A stretch of 9,565 nucleotides of DNA. Source: Candidatus Rifleibacteriota bacterium. Lineage in GTDB: Bacteria; UBP17; UBA6191; JACPRK01. Of the stretch, positions 1-6,732 are shown in pieces (the first letter of the stretch is position 1; the number at the start of each line of letters is the position of its first letter). The stretch covers positions 1 to 9,565 of the forward strand of contig JACQZL010000135.1 in assembly GCA_016213865.1 (NCBI GenBank), in the 5' to 3' direction. The notes under the pieces were generated by a model. The model was not told the DNA's origin. It did not search any database and saw only the letters and a list, made by a program, of their open reading frames with translations. The position numbers and the translations under genes were made by a program.

Positions 1-890
1 AGCCGGAAGAAGTGCGTCTCCAGGGCCAGGAGAAAGCGGGCGTAGTCCGGGACAGACGTGAGCAGCGCACAGAACATGCAGGGGTCGTAGACAGGGTGAT
101 AGCGCAGCAGGCCCTGCACCACCACCGCGCCGTCGCTGGCCCAGAACACGAGCTTGTCGGCCCAGATGCCCACGTTCGACAAGGTGCTCGCGAGCACGAG
201 CATCTGGAAGCGGCGCGAGTACGCGAGCCACCCGAACCGAACGCTGTGGCGCGACGGGAACTCGCGGACGAGCTGCATGTAGAGCAGGACGAACAGCAGC
301 AGATGGCCGAGCGCGAACCCGCTCAGCAGTCCCGCAAAGCCGTAGAGCTGTCCGAGGGCGTGGGAGAGCCCGAAGGCGGCCACGAGGCTGACGAAGAACA
401 CGGCCGTGATGGTCTCGTAGGCCTTGCACGCGCCGAGGAACGTCGAGCAGATCCAGATCCAGACGATGAGGCCCAGGAGCAGGGTGGCGGCGACCAGCTC
501 CAGGCCTTCGAAGCCGCAAGCCGAGAAGAACGCGAGCCCCAGGGGGATCGCCGCGGCGGAGTGGAAGGCGAGCGCGGCCCGCAGGCAAGGCAGCACTTTC
601 TCGGGGCACTGCTCGTAGAAAACATCCGCCAGGTACCTGTGCAGCACCATCTGCAGCGGCCCCACGAGCAGCATCGACAGGCAATAGACGCTGGTGACCG
701 TGACCTGGAACTTCACCAGGTCCAGCTCCCCCAGGTACACCCGGCTGAAGGTCACCAGCCCGAGCAGACAGGCGTAGGTCGCCAGCATGTTCCCCGAGGA
801 GATCATGCCGGCGTGGAGGTACGCCTTGAGGCTCCCGGTGAAGGTGTCGGAGGAGAGGAGCCGTTCGATGTGAAAACCGATGCCGGCCAT
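1..890 (-). CDS. pelG: PelG, Pel exopolysaccharide inner-membrane transporter-like protein (C-terminus cut off by window edge)
   Basis: 296 codons are visible from the ATG at 890; the C-terminal part lies beyond the left edge (the Pseudomonas protein is about 456 aa). The N-terminus MAGIGFHIERLLSSDTF followed by an ISSG motif (residues 30-33) is the hallmark start of PelG. The rest is strongly hydrophobic, with several candidate membrane spans (about 34-50, 62-80, 105-125, 130-150, 160-180, 184-208), and a family-like GIWADKLVFW segment near residues 241-250. In known Pel systems PelG is a MOP-superfamily-like polytopic protein that works with PelD, PelE and PelF to synthesise and move the polymer across the inner membrane. 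It starts 6 nt after the pelF stop, so it belongs to the same transcript. No clear Shine-Dalgarno sequence precedes it, which suggests translational coupling to pelF. The identification is secure; the membrane topology is an estimate from hydrophobicity. Confidence 0.95.
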   Translation of the reverse strand, partial: MAGIGFHIERLLSSDTFTGSLKAYLHAGMISSGNMLATYACLLGLVTFSRVYLGELDLVKFQVTVTSVYCLSMLLVGPLQMVLHRYLADVFYEQCPEKVLPCLRAALAFHSAAAIPLGLAFFSACGFEGLELVAATLLLGLIVWIWICSTFLGACKAYETITAVFFVSLVAAFGLSHALGQLYGFAGLLSGFALGHLLLFVLLYMQLVREFPSRHSVRFGWLAYSRRFQMLVLASTLSNVGIWADKLVFWASDGAVVVQGLLRYHPVYDPCMFCALLTSVPDYARFLLALETHFFR

Positions 891-896
891 GAGCTG

Positions 897-2405
897 TCAG
901 GTCGAGCGCGGCGAGTCGGGCTGGGCCGAGAGGCGCCGGTAGATGTCCCGGTACTGGTTCAGCACCTGGGTCTGGTCGTAGTAGCGTTGCACGCGTTCCC
1001 GACAAGCTCGCGCCATTTCCTCGTAGAGCCGCGGATCGGTCAGGATGCGGACGATGCCCCGGGCCGTCTCCTCCGGTGCCGCGACGCCGGTGACGATCCC
1101 GGCCGGACCGAGCTTGCGGTCGTCCTGGCCGCCCCCCATCACGATCTCCTCGCAGGCGCCGACGCGCGAGGCGACGTTGGGAATCCCGCAGGCCATCGTC
1201 TCGAGCATCACCAGCGGCAACCCCTCGCTCATGGAGGTCAGCACGGCGACGGTGATCGTCGAGAACTCCCGGGAGAGGTCCACGTGGCCGGCAAAGACGA
1301 AACTCCGCTCGAGCCCCAGCTCTTTCACGAGCTGCCGGCAGCTCTCGTGGTAAGGGGGGTCCTCGTCATAGGGGCCCAGGATCTCGAAGCTCGCTCCCGG
1401 GAGCTCGCGTTCCACCAGCGCGCAGGCCTTGATGAAGGTGCGGATGTCCTTGATCGGCACCACCCGTCCGATGAGGCAGACGCGCGGACGGGCCGGGTCC
1501 GGATTCCTTGGAAGCGCGCCCAGCCTGGCGACGTCGACTCCGTTCGGGATGATCTGCAGCTTCCGGTGGTCGGCGCCGTACTCCACCTGCATCGACAGGT
1601 TCCCCCGGAAGAGAGTCGTGATGAGCGCTGCCTGGTCGTAGGTGAGGCGGCCCATGAACTCGAAGAACCGCATCCAGATCCCGCGGATGGCGCTCGGGGC
1701 CGACGAGAGATCGATGCCCTGGAACACGGGCCGCCCGTCGAGCCAGTCGAGCATCGTGATGTCCATGTTCCGCTCGTTGACGTAGATGCCGTGCTCGGTC
1801 AGAAGGAGGGGGCGGCGCGTCCGGAGGCTCGCGGAAACGGCGGCGATGCCGGCGTACCCCGTGCTGGCGGCGTGGTAGAGCCGCGCGTCGGGCACGCGTG
1901 CACGCAAGGACCGGAAGAACCGGAAGTGCGACTGCAGGTACGTGTAGAAGTACGCGTTGAACGAGCTGCCGCCGTGACCGCGCTCCTGGTAAATCCGAAG
2001 CATCAGGTCCCAGGCCTCGGAGCTCGAGAGGGCCTGGATCGCGGTGTCGTTGCGCGGGCCGGCGCACGTGGCGTCCCCCAGGAACTCCATCGCCAGGCGG
2101 CGGGCCGCGGTCTCGTCATTGCCGAGCGCCCGGTGCAGGCGCTCGATGCGGGCGATGAACCCGTCGGGCACGCGGGTCGGTCGGTCCATGCCCGCATCGG
2201 GGTACGACAGCACGACGTCTTCGACCTCGACGACGTTGCCGGGCAGTTCGTAGGCCAGCTTGAGGTCCTTGCGGCTGGCGACGACCGTCAGGAGGGAGAA
2301 CTTCAGCTCGGGCATTCCGCGGATGAGCTGGTGCGTCCAGGAGCTGACCCCCCCGCGCACATAGGGATACGAGCCCTCGAGGACGAAGCAGACATCCGCC
2401 GTCAT
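897..2405 (-). CDS. pelF: PelF, cytoplasmic GT4-family glycosyltransferase of Pel synthesis
   Basis: The protein has 502 aa, close to the usual length of about 507. The N-terminus carries the PelF signature LEGSYPYVRGGVSSW (residues 9-23) and the DUF3492-type region. A second conserved block, TEHGIYVNER, is at 203-212. The GT-B/GT4 donor-binding half follows, with IPNGVD at 286-291, the phosphate-contacting Arg and Lys in GRVVPIKD (R314, K319), and the E-x7-E motif as E394 and E402 in EGLPLVMLE. In known systems PelF uses a UDP-sugar to polymerise the Pel chain in the cytoplasm, in complex with PelD, PelE and PelG at the membrane. The start is the ATG at 2405, which overlaps the pelE stop as ATGA. 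A Shine-Dalgarno-like AGGAG lies 8 nt upstream. No key residue appears missing, so the enzyme should be active. Alternative: a PelF-type glycosyltransferase of another polysaccharide locus, but PelG directly downstream argues against this. Confidence 0.96.
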   Translation of the reverse strand: MTADVCFVLEGSYPYVRGGVSSWTHQLIRGMPELKFSLLTVVASRKDLKLAYELPGNVVEVEDVVLSYPDAGMDRPTRVPDGFIARIERLHRALGNDETAARRLAMEFLGDATCAGPRNDTAIQALSSSEAWDLMLRIYQERGHGGSSFNAYFYTYLQSHFRFFRSLRARVPDARLYHAASTGYAGIAAVSASLRTRRPLLLTEHGIYVNERNMDITMLDWLDGRPVFQGIDLSSAPSAIRGIWMRFFEFMGRLTYDQAALITTLFRGNLSMQVEYGADHRKLQIIPNGVDVARLGALPRNPDPARPRVCLIGRVVPIKDIRTFIKACALVERELPGASFEILGPYDEDPPYHESCRQLVKELGLERSFVFAGHVDLSREFSTITVAVLTSMSEGLPLVMLETMACGIPNVASRVGACEEIVMGGGQDDRKLGPAGIVTGVAAPEETARGIVRILTDPRLYEEMARACRERVQRYYDQTQVLNQYRDIYRRLSAQPDSPRST

Positions 2406-3508
2406 GGGAAGCGCTCCTGCAGTTCACGGCTGAGGGCGAGCTCGGGATGGGCCCGGCAGAGACCCTGCGCCAGACGCCTGAAGTGCGCGTAATGCCCGGA
2501 GCGCAGGGCCGCCTCGAGCCCGATGCGGTACACGTCCGGATGCCGCTCGCCTGCCTCGAGGAGACCGAAGACGAGCTTCAGGGCGGCGCTCTCGCGTTGC
2601 AGCTCGAACAGGGTCCTGGCGAGGGCGCGCCGGGCCTCGGGCGACAGCGGGATCCGCCGTGGGAGCTGCGGACCGGCTTGGTCCTCCTGCCGCAGGCCCT
2701 CGGCCCCGTCGCGAACCGCGACCCCGTGCTCCTCTAGCTCGAGCAGCCGCGCAACGGCGGCCTCTTGCTGTCGCCGGGTATCGGACGGGTCCAGCAGGCC
2801 CGTGGCGGCGTGCTCCAGCAGGGCCAGGGCCAGGCCGGCCTCGTCGCCGGCCTCGCCGGCCTTCTTGATGGCTGCCGTGTAGCTCTCTTCCAGGTTTGTC
2901 AGGAGCTTGGCCGCGGCGTAGCGCGTCCCCGGCTCATCGGCTCCCATCGCCTGGCGCAGCAGCGGGACGGCGTCCTGCGGGCGCAGATGGGTCAAGTTGC
3001 GCACCGCGGCGATCTTGAGCGTCCGCGGCGTCGCCCGATCGTTGAGCAGGGAAGCCACCGGGGCCAGCAGCAGCGCGGACGAGGCCTTGCCGGCCTGCCG
3101 TTCGTAGGCTTCGTGGCGCTGCACGATCGCCTCGACCCACAACTCGGTCGGGTCCTTCTCTCCGCCGTAGAGCATGTGCCTGAGGGCCTGCCGATCGAGC
3201 TCGGCTTCGCGCATCGCGCCCCAGGCGTCCAGGAACCGCGCCAGCACGGCCGCCGGTGGAAACAGCAGCGCGCCGATGAGAAAGGCGCGCCGGGCTCGCG
3301 GGTCCTGACTGGGCAGGGCCGCGAGCAGCGCAGCCGAGGCGTGCAGCACGAGCGCCAGGTTCAAGACGCCAGGCCCCAGGCGGTTCGTGAAGAAGCTCCA
3401 GACGAGGATGCAAGCCGCCAGCTCGGGAACGAGGGCCGCCGTGGCATAGAGGCGATGGCGGCCGGGCCGCTCGCTCAGGTGGAAAACATGGCCGGCCTCA
3501 CTCGCCAT
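2402..3508 (-). CDS. pelE: PelE-like membrane-anchored TPR/HEAT-like scaffold protein
   Basis: This 368-aa protein is assigned to PelE mainly by position between pelD and pelF and by architecture; primary sequence is poorly conserved in this family. The first 95 residues hold two or three hydrophobic segments (about 21-41, 46-66, 74-93). Pseudomonas PelE (about 329 aa) is known to have two membrane helices followed by TPRs. A helical repeat region follows. Residues 148-210 read like HEAT-type units (APVASLLNDRATPRTLKIAA, then VPLLRQAMGADEPGTRYAAA), and residues 290-365 look TPR-like. An acidic, charged stretch (about 240-285) separates them. In known systems PelE bridges PelD and PelF at the inner membrane. 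The ATG at 3508 has GGAG 7 nt upstream inside the pelD 3' end, and the two genes overlap by 11 nt. Function is inferred from context and architecture. Confidence 0.82.
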   Translation of the reverse strand: MASEAGHVFHLSERPGRHRLYATAALVPELAACILVWSFFTNRLGPGVLNLALVLHASAALLAALPSQDPRARRAFLIGALLFPPAAVLARFLDAWGAMREAELDRQALRHMLYGGEKDPTELWVEAIVQRHEAYERQAGKASSALLLAPVASLLNDRATPRTLKIAAVRNLTHLRPQDAVPLLRQAMGADEPGTRYAAAKLLTNLEESYTAAIKKAGEAGDEAGLALALLEHAATGLLDPSDTRRQQEAAVARLLELEEHGVAVRDGAEGLRQEDQAGPQLPRRIPLSPEARRALARTLFELQRESAALKLVFGLLEAGERHPDVYRIGLEAALRSGHYAHFRRLAQGLCRAHPELALSRELQERFP

Positions 3509-4448
3509 GGGTCTGCTCCAGCAGTCTCAGAGCCAGTCTTCCGGCGAGGCGCCCCGCGACCTCGAGGGCATTGATGCGGACCTTGGAGAACGTGGCCAGC
3601 GGAACGTCCTGCAGCACCGCGACGCCGAAGAAGTTGCCCGGGGTTGACGGAACGGGGACCACGACCTGCACCCGAGAGAGGGCCATCAGCTCCAGGTCCT
3701 GCTCGGTCAGGTCGGCGACGGTCGCGACCCGTCCGGTCTGCAGGGCGAGCATCACGACCTGGTTGGTCCGGTTGAGCTCGTTCTCGAACGGCCCTCCGGA
3801 GCTGGCGACGGCCCTGCCCAGCGTGTTGTCCACGAGCGGATAAAACGTCACGGTTCCGGCCCGGCTCACGCCGTGCAGGAGGGCCACGACGGCCTTCAGG
3901 TACTTCTCCGGGTCCCTGGTGTCCAGGGCCTCGACCAGGGCGGCGGTGAACTCGAGCGGGGACTGCTCCGAGAGGATGGCCCGCTCGAGCAGGTACTTCT
4001 CGTCCACCACCGCGGTGTGCACGCGGGCCAGGCGCTCGAAGCGCTCCTCGAGGATGTCGTGCTCGTCGACGACCAGCCGGTAGCGGCGCAGGGTCAGGTC
4101 GCGCAATTCGCCCACGAAGATGGCGGTCGTCACGAGCGACACGAGGGGGACGCCCGTTCCCTCCTGGAGCATGGCCCAGACGTCGGGCACGATGTAGAAC
4201 TGGCTGCAGACCCAGCCGAGCGTCACGGCGGACCCCAGCGCCGCGGTCACCCCCTGCACCAGCCCGTAGCGACCCGCAATGAGCATGACGAGCATCACGA
4301 GCGGATGGGGTTGCATGTCGAGCAGGCCCGGCCGGTGCGGCGCCAGCCAGGTGTTGACGACCGCGAGACCGACGATGCCCACGAGGGTCTCGAGGGTGGG
4401 TTGCAGGCCCTTGGAACGGATGGGTGCGAGCAGGTTCTCGGCGAGCAT
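3498..4448 (-). CDS. pelD: PelD-like membrane/GAF protein without the GGDEF domain
   Basis: The protein has 316 aa against about 455 for Pseudomonas PelD. Residues 18-113 contain about four hydrophobic segments (near 20-36, 47-60, 61-84, 98-113). A charged helix of probable coiled-coil character follows (114-160), then a GAF-like domain (about 165-310) with the PVPSTPGNFFGVAVLQDVPL core. This order is that of PelD up to the end of its GAF domain. The protein then stops at THGE. The degenerate GGDEF domain that carries the c-di-GMP-binding RxxD site in Pseudomonas is absent, and checking every Arg in the chain finds no RxxD. It is the first gene of the operon. The ATG at 4448 is the only plausible start: no in-frame start lies nearby upstream and there is no Shine-Dalgarno sequence. 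A weak -10-like TACACT (minus strand, 4461-4466) lies 12 nt before it. Another membrane-GAF protein is conceivable, but the pelEFG neighbours make PelD the best reading. Confidence 0.87.
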   Translation of the reverse strand: MLAENLLAPIRSKGLQPTLETLVGIVGLAVVNTWLAPHRPGLLDMQPHPLVMLVMLIAGRYGLVQGVTAALGSAVTLGWVCSQFYIVPDVWAMLQEGTGVPLVSLVTTAIFVGELRDLTLRRYRLVVDEHDILEERFERLARVHTAVVDEKYLLERAILSEQSPLEFTAALVEALDTRDPEKYLKAVVALLHGVSRAGTVTFYPLVDNTLGRAVASSGGPFENELNRTNQVVMLALQTGRVATVADLTEQDLELMALSRVQVVVPVPSTPGNFFGVAVLQDVPLATFSKVRINALEVAGRLAGRLALRLLEQTHGE

Positions 4449-4666
4449 GCGCTTGGGGCCAGTGTAACGTCCCGCGACTCGCGTTGCCGGGCTCCCGGAT
4501 AGGGGCGCGGCGAGGGTCGGCCGGTTGCCTGCCGACCTCTGCCCCGCTCAGCGTCTCAACGTAGCCGTTAGCCGTTCGGGGCGCAACAGCAAGTCGAAGG
4601 GGTCCCGGATCTGTCAGAGGGCAACGTCAGAGCGGCGCAGGAGCTCTGTGACGGGTCGGGGCAGGT
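4449..4666. other. Spacer between pelD and the Uma2 gene
   Basis: These 218 bp separate the uma2-like stop from the pelD start; both genes are on the minus strand. The stretch should contain the pelD operon promoter, but only a weak -10-like TACACT (4461-4466, minus strand) is visible and no good -35 stands 17 nt away. Near the uma2 end lies an imperfect hairpin (separate entry). No intact open frame with recognisable content was found on either strand. Confidence 0.5.
4625..4653 (-). terminator. Hairpin just after the Uma2 gene, possible terminator
   Basis: Inverted repeat: CGTCAGAGC (4625-4633) pairs with GCTCTGTGACG (4643-4653) with one bulged T, giving 9 paired bases around a 9-nt loop. 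It sits 13 nt after the stop codon of the minus-strand Uma2 gene. No T-run follows on the minus strand, so it is not a classical intrinsic terminator. It may only stabilise a 3' end. Confidence 0.4.
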
Positions 4667-5392
4667 TCACTCGCCCAGCTCGCCGAATCTCTCGCGATAG
4701 CGAGCCAACTTGGCTTCGAGCGATTCTGCCCGGTGTCTCTCGTCTTCAGCCCGGTGTCTCTCGTCTTCAGCTTCGCGAAGGGCTAGCGCAGCCATTTCGG
4801 CAGACTCCTCGAAAAGCGGAACCGCCACACCGGTGCGCGAATCGAGCGCTCTCAGGAACGGACCTTCCGGTTTGAAGACCACTGGCAACAGCTCGCTGCG
4901 GTACTCCCCCACGGGCGTGAGCGCAGCCTGCTTGTAGACGCCCCGCTCGAGGGCGAAGGCCCGGAACCTGGGTTCCAGATACTCTCCCAGCGGGTCGAAG
5001 ACAAGATACTCGGAGACCCCCAACATCTCGAACAGCCCCCGTTTGGTGCCCAGGTCCTCGATGCGCGAGGAGCGAGACGTCACCTCGATCGCCAGGCACG
5101 GAGCGACGCGCTCTTCCCAGAGCTTGTAACATCTGCGGTCGTGCTTGGCAATCCCGCGCACGGCGAAGACATCCGGCGACGTCACGGACGCGGGTTCGCC
5201 CTCCTCGTAGTAGAAAAGCATGTTGGCCGCGACATAGACGTCCTGCAGTTCCCGAAACAGCCACCGCAAGGCACACCGCAGGTAGAGTATCGTACCGATG
5301 TGGAAGTCCGTCTCGCCCAAGGGCTCACCGTCCGAATCCGGATAGACGACGCCCCGTCGAAGGACCGTCACCTGCTGAGGGGTCGCGTTCAT
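4667..5392 (-). CDS. Uma2-family (DUF820) PD-(D/E)XK nuclease-like protein with coiled-coil tail
   Basis: The 241-aa protein matches the Uma2 pattern: SPDVFAV with the first acidic residue (D74), LAIEVTSRSSR with the central Glu (E103), D113, the catalytic-type Lys in TKRG (K117), and GVSEYLVFDP (125-134). All PD-(D/E)XK residues seem present, so it may be an active endonuclease fold. The real substrate and role of this very abundant family are not established. Residues 203-240 form a charged coiled coil that contains a perfectly repeated heptad AEDERHR (208-221). Such Arg/Glu-rich tails are common in Uma2 proteins of large bacterial genomes. The ATG at 5392 has AGGGAG 7 nt upstream. It is a stand-alone gene with no methyltransferase or restriction partner nearby, so context gives no function. 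Confidence 0.88.
   Translation of the reverse strand: MNATPQQVTVLRRGVVYPDSDGEPLGETDFHIGTILYLRCALRWLFRELQDVYVAANMLFYYEEGEPASVTSPDVFAVRGIAKHDRRCYKLWEERVAPCLAIEVTSRSSRIEDLGTKRGLFEMLGVSEYLVFDPLGEYLEPRFRAFALERGVYKQAALTPVGEYRSELLPVVFKPEGPFLRALDSRTGVAVPLFEESAEMAALALREAEDERHRAEDERHRAESLEAKLARYRERFGELGE
4728..4771 (-). repeat. 21-bp tandem repeat encoding a coiled-coil heptad
   Basis: Two perfect adjacent copies of a 21-bp unit (4728-4748 and 4749-4769) plus a 2-bp third start. On the coding strand each copy gives seven residues, AEDERHR, exactly one coiled-coil heptad. The 100% nucleotide identity points to a recent in-frame duplication in the Uma2 tail. Confidence 0.9.
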
Positions 5393-5423
5393 CCAAGGGC
5401 TCCCTGGCTCCTGTCGCCTGCAC

Positions 5424-5440
5424 GGCCGGATTGGCCGGCC
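5424..5440. other. Small hairpin in the Uma2 gene leader
   Basis: GGCCGG (5424-5429), loop ATTGG, CCGGCC (5435-5440): a perfect 6-bp stem about 32 nt upstream of the Uma2 ATG. It could be a leader structure or a protein-binding palindrome. Nothing in the sequence decides between these. Confidence 0.4.
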
Positions 5441-5547
5441 CCACCACCCATCTTACCGTGACCTGAGCGGTCGGCGCCAGGGGGCACTCTGGACGGGGGG
5501 AGCGATCCCAACTCATGGGAATACGAGTGCCGGTCGGGTCCGGAGTC

Positions 5548-5644
5548 TGTAGCGCGGCGGCCCTTCGGCAGGCTCAGGACATGCTTGTCCGCCGCCCGTA
5601 GAGCGGCGACTCGACCCAAGCGGGGGACAAGCCCCCGCGCTACA
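5548..5644. repeat. REP-like pair of inverted palindromic units with 10-bp terminal inverted repeats
   Basis: A 97-bp element starts with TGTAGCGCGG (5548-5557) and ends with its perfect reverse complement CCGCGCTACA (5635-5644). The right unit (5620-5644) is a 25-nt hairpin: 7-bp stem, 5-nt loop. The left unit has the same structure, but a 23-nt segment (5561-5583) containing CTTCGGCAGGCTCAGGACA is inserted at the start of its loop. Without that insert the two units match at 23 of 25 positions, and the two differences (positions 11 and 21) are partners in the stem. A third hairpin lies between the units, CGCCGC (5590-5595) with GCGGCG (5603-5608). From general experience such palindromes are dispersed intergenic repeats; no second copy exists in this window. 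Confidence 0.82.
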
Positions 5645-5720
5645 CCACTCACGAGGCCAGGTGCAGTGGGCGCGAGCCCGAATAGATGGAACCGCCGAGT
5701 TCGCCGGGGACGCGGAGGAG

Positions 5721-5743
5721 CGGGCTGGGGTCAACCCCGCCCG
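5721..5743 (-). terminator. Bulged hairpin downstream of the isomerase-like gene
   Basis: CGGGC-T-GGGG (5721-5730) pairs with CCCC-GCCCG (5735-5743) around a TCAA loop, with one bulged T: nine G-C pairs. It lies about 70 nt beyond the stop of the minus-strand isomerase-like gene. It could end that transcript, although no U-tract follows. Confidence 0.3.
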
Positions 5744-5748
5744 AAGTC

Positions 5749-5853
5749 GACGGGCAGACCGCTGCGGTCACCCACGTCAACGGGCTCGTGCTGGTCACGT
5801 GCAACCCCTCCGACTACGAGCCCTTCGCCGACCTCAGACTCGAGGGCTGGCGC
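5749..5853 (+). pseudogene. Relic of a VapC-type PIN-domain toxin (C-terminal about 35 residues only)
   Basis: The plus-strand frame gives DGQTAAVTHVNGLVLVTCN, then after a short gap FADLRLEGW. This matches the usual end of VapC toxins: D-x-Q-I-A-A-x-A, then a G-L-x-L-V-T-R-N strand, an acidic D-Y/F, then G-L-R-x-E-x-W at the C-terminus. The late acidic catalytic residue (first D) and the Asn after the strand remain. The usual Arg of TRN is Cys and the Ile of QIAA is Thr. Nothing upstream resembles the first 90-100 residues of a PIN domain or a VapB antitoxin, so this is a fragment and not a gene. Its last 40 nt lie antisense to the final codons of the isomerase-like gene. Confidence 0.7.
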
Positions 5854-6695
5854 ACGCCGCTCGGCGGGGGTCGCCCGTTGCCCGCGACGACCTCGCGCAC
5901 GCGGAGCGCACGCCCGTACGCGGCACGCACGAAGTCCCCGGCGGTCCCTTCGTCCTGAACGCGCGGCAACAGCTCGAAGACGAGCGTGCCCGAGTAGGAC
6001 GCGCGAGGGAAGACGGTCGCCAGAGCTTGCCAGTCGACCTGTCCGTCGCCGGGAAGGAAGTGATCGTCGTCTTCGCCGTGGTTGTCCGACAGGTGCATGG
6101 CTGCAAGCCGGGCCCCCCATGTCGCCAGCACCTCCCCCCGCGTCTGCCCTGGCAGGAAGTCGTGCGAGCTGTCGTAGCACAGACCCAGGGCCGGCGACGG
6201 GATGGACTCGAGCAACAGCCCGAGGCCCTGCGCGGAGCAGGTGTTCTCGATCGCCAGGACGACGCCCAACTGCTCCGCCCGGGTCGCGAGGCGGCGGACA
6301 GCGTCCACGCCCGACTGGGCGAAGGCTGGTGGACAGGGTTCCTCGACGACGTGGATCACCAGCCGCGGGATCGCGTGCTCGTGGCAGAACGTCAGGTGCC
6401 GCGCGTGCTCTTCAGTCCAGGCGGCCACCAGCCCGGCGTCCTTCGACCAGAGGCGATTGCACTCCGGGAACGGCGCGTGCGCGTGGTCGACAGTCAGACC
6501 AAGCTCGAGGGCCAGGGCCGGCAGGCGTTCGGCACGGCCTTGGGCGACCAGTTCCTCTTCCTCTCCGAGCCAGAGAGAGACCGCGTCGAAACCCGTCTCG
6601 GCAATCAGGGTCAGCCGCTCGCGCAGGGGCAGCCGATGGCCGAACCACGCGAACAAGCCAAGGGGAAGCACGGCAGGCACCGGAAGCGTGGACAC
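5814..6695 (-). CDS. Sugar phosphate isomerase/epimerase-like TIM-barrel protein (xylose-isomerase-like / AP endonuclease 2 fold)
   Basis: The protein has 293 aa if it starts at the GTG at 6695. The order of motifs fits the AP_endonuc_2 TIM barrel: GLFAWFG at the first strand, HAHAPF (71-76), IHVVEEP (114-120), AIEN with metal-ligand Glu (E150), CYDSSHD (D175, H178), MHLSDNHGEDDDH (H201, H212), DGQVDW (217-222) and VFELL (E241). Family members bind a divalent metal and isomerise or epimerise sugars or related polyols; the substrate here cannot be read. The open frame continues upstream to 7298, but that part is antisense to the methyltransferase gene and lacks family character. The GTG at 6695 leads straight into the first barrel strand; GTGs at 6680 and 6671 are alternatives. 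A -10-like hexamer lies 8 nt before the GTG, suggesting a leaderless mRNA. The last ~15 codons run antisense through a vapC relic and may be a non-native tail. Confidence 0.85.
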   Translation of the reverse strand: MSTLPVPAVLPLGLFAWFGHRLPLRERLTLIAETGFDAVSLWLGEEEELVAQGRAERLPALALELGLTVDHAHAPFPECNRLWSKDAGLVAAWTEEHARHLTFCHEHAIPRLVIHVVEEPCPPAFAQSGVDAVRRLATRAEQLGVVLAIENTCSAQGLGLLLESIPSPALGLCYDSSHDFLPGQTRGEVLATWGARLAAMHLSDNHGEDDDHFLPGDGQVDWQALATVFPRASYSGTLVFELLPRVQDEGTAGDFVRAAYGRALRVREVVAGNGRPPPSGVRQPSSLRSAKGS

Positions 6696-6703
6696 CGGGT
6701 GAG

Positions 6704-6732
6704 AGTATCGCCCGACCTGCCCACCTGCGCAA
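6704..6732 (-). promoter_or_regulatory. Possible promoter of the isomerase-like gene
   Basis: On the minus strand, TTGCGC (6727-6732) and GATACT (6704-6709) are separated by exactly 17 nt. The -10-like hexamer ends 8 nt before the GTG start, so transcription would begin at or next to the start codon. The -35 matches the sigma70 consensus only in its TTG half. Confidence 0.35.

Larger units (their letters stand above)
5393..5748. other. Gene-poor spacer carrying REP-like repeats
   Basis: About 355 bp between the Uma2 start and a vapC relic, with no intact gene recognised. It holds a leader hairpin (5424-5440), a paired inverted REP-like element (5548-5644) and a bulged hairpin (5721-5743). 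Open frames crossing it only translate the palindromes. No convincing sigma70-type promoter for the Uma2 gene was found here. Confidence 0.6.

Noticed and set aside
12..2492. Very long plus-strand open frame (826 codons) over the Pel genes
   Set aside because: It is antisense to pelG, pelF and the end of pelE, which have clear family motifs. Its translation is Arg/Glu/Gln/His-rich with no domain; long antisense frames are common at high GC.
5389..5652. Minus-strand open frame of 87 codons over the repeat region
   Set aside because: Its translation (for example KHVLSLPKGRRA) is only the REP-like palindrome read as protein, a frequent false gene call.
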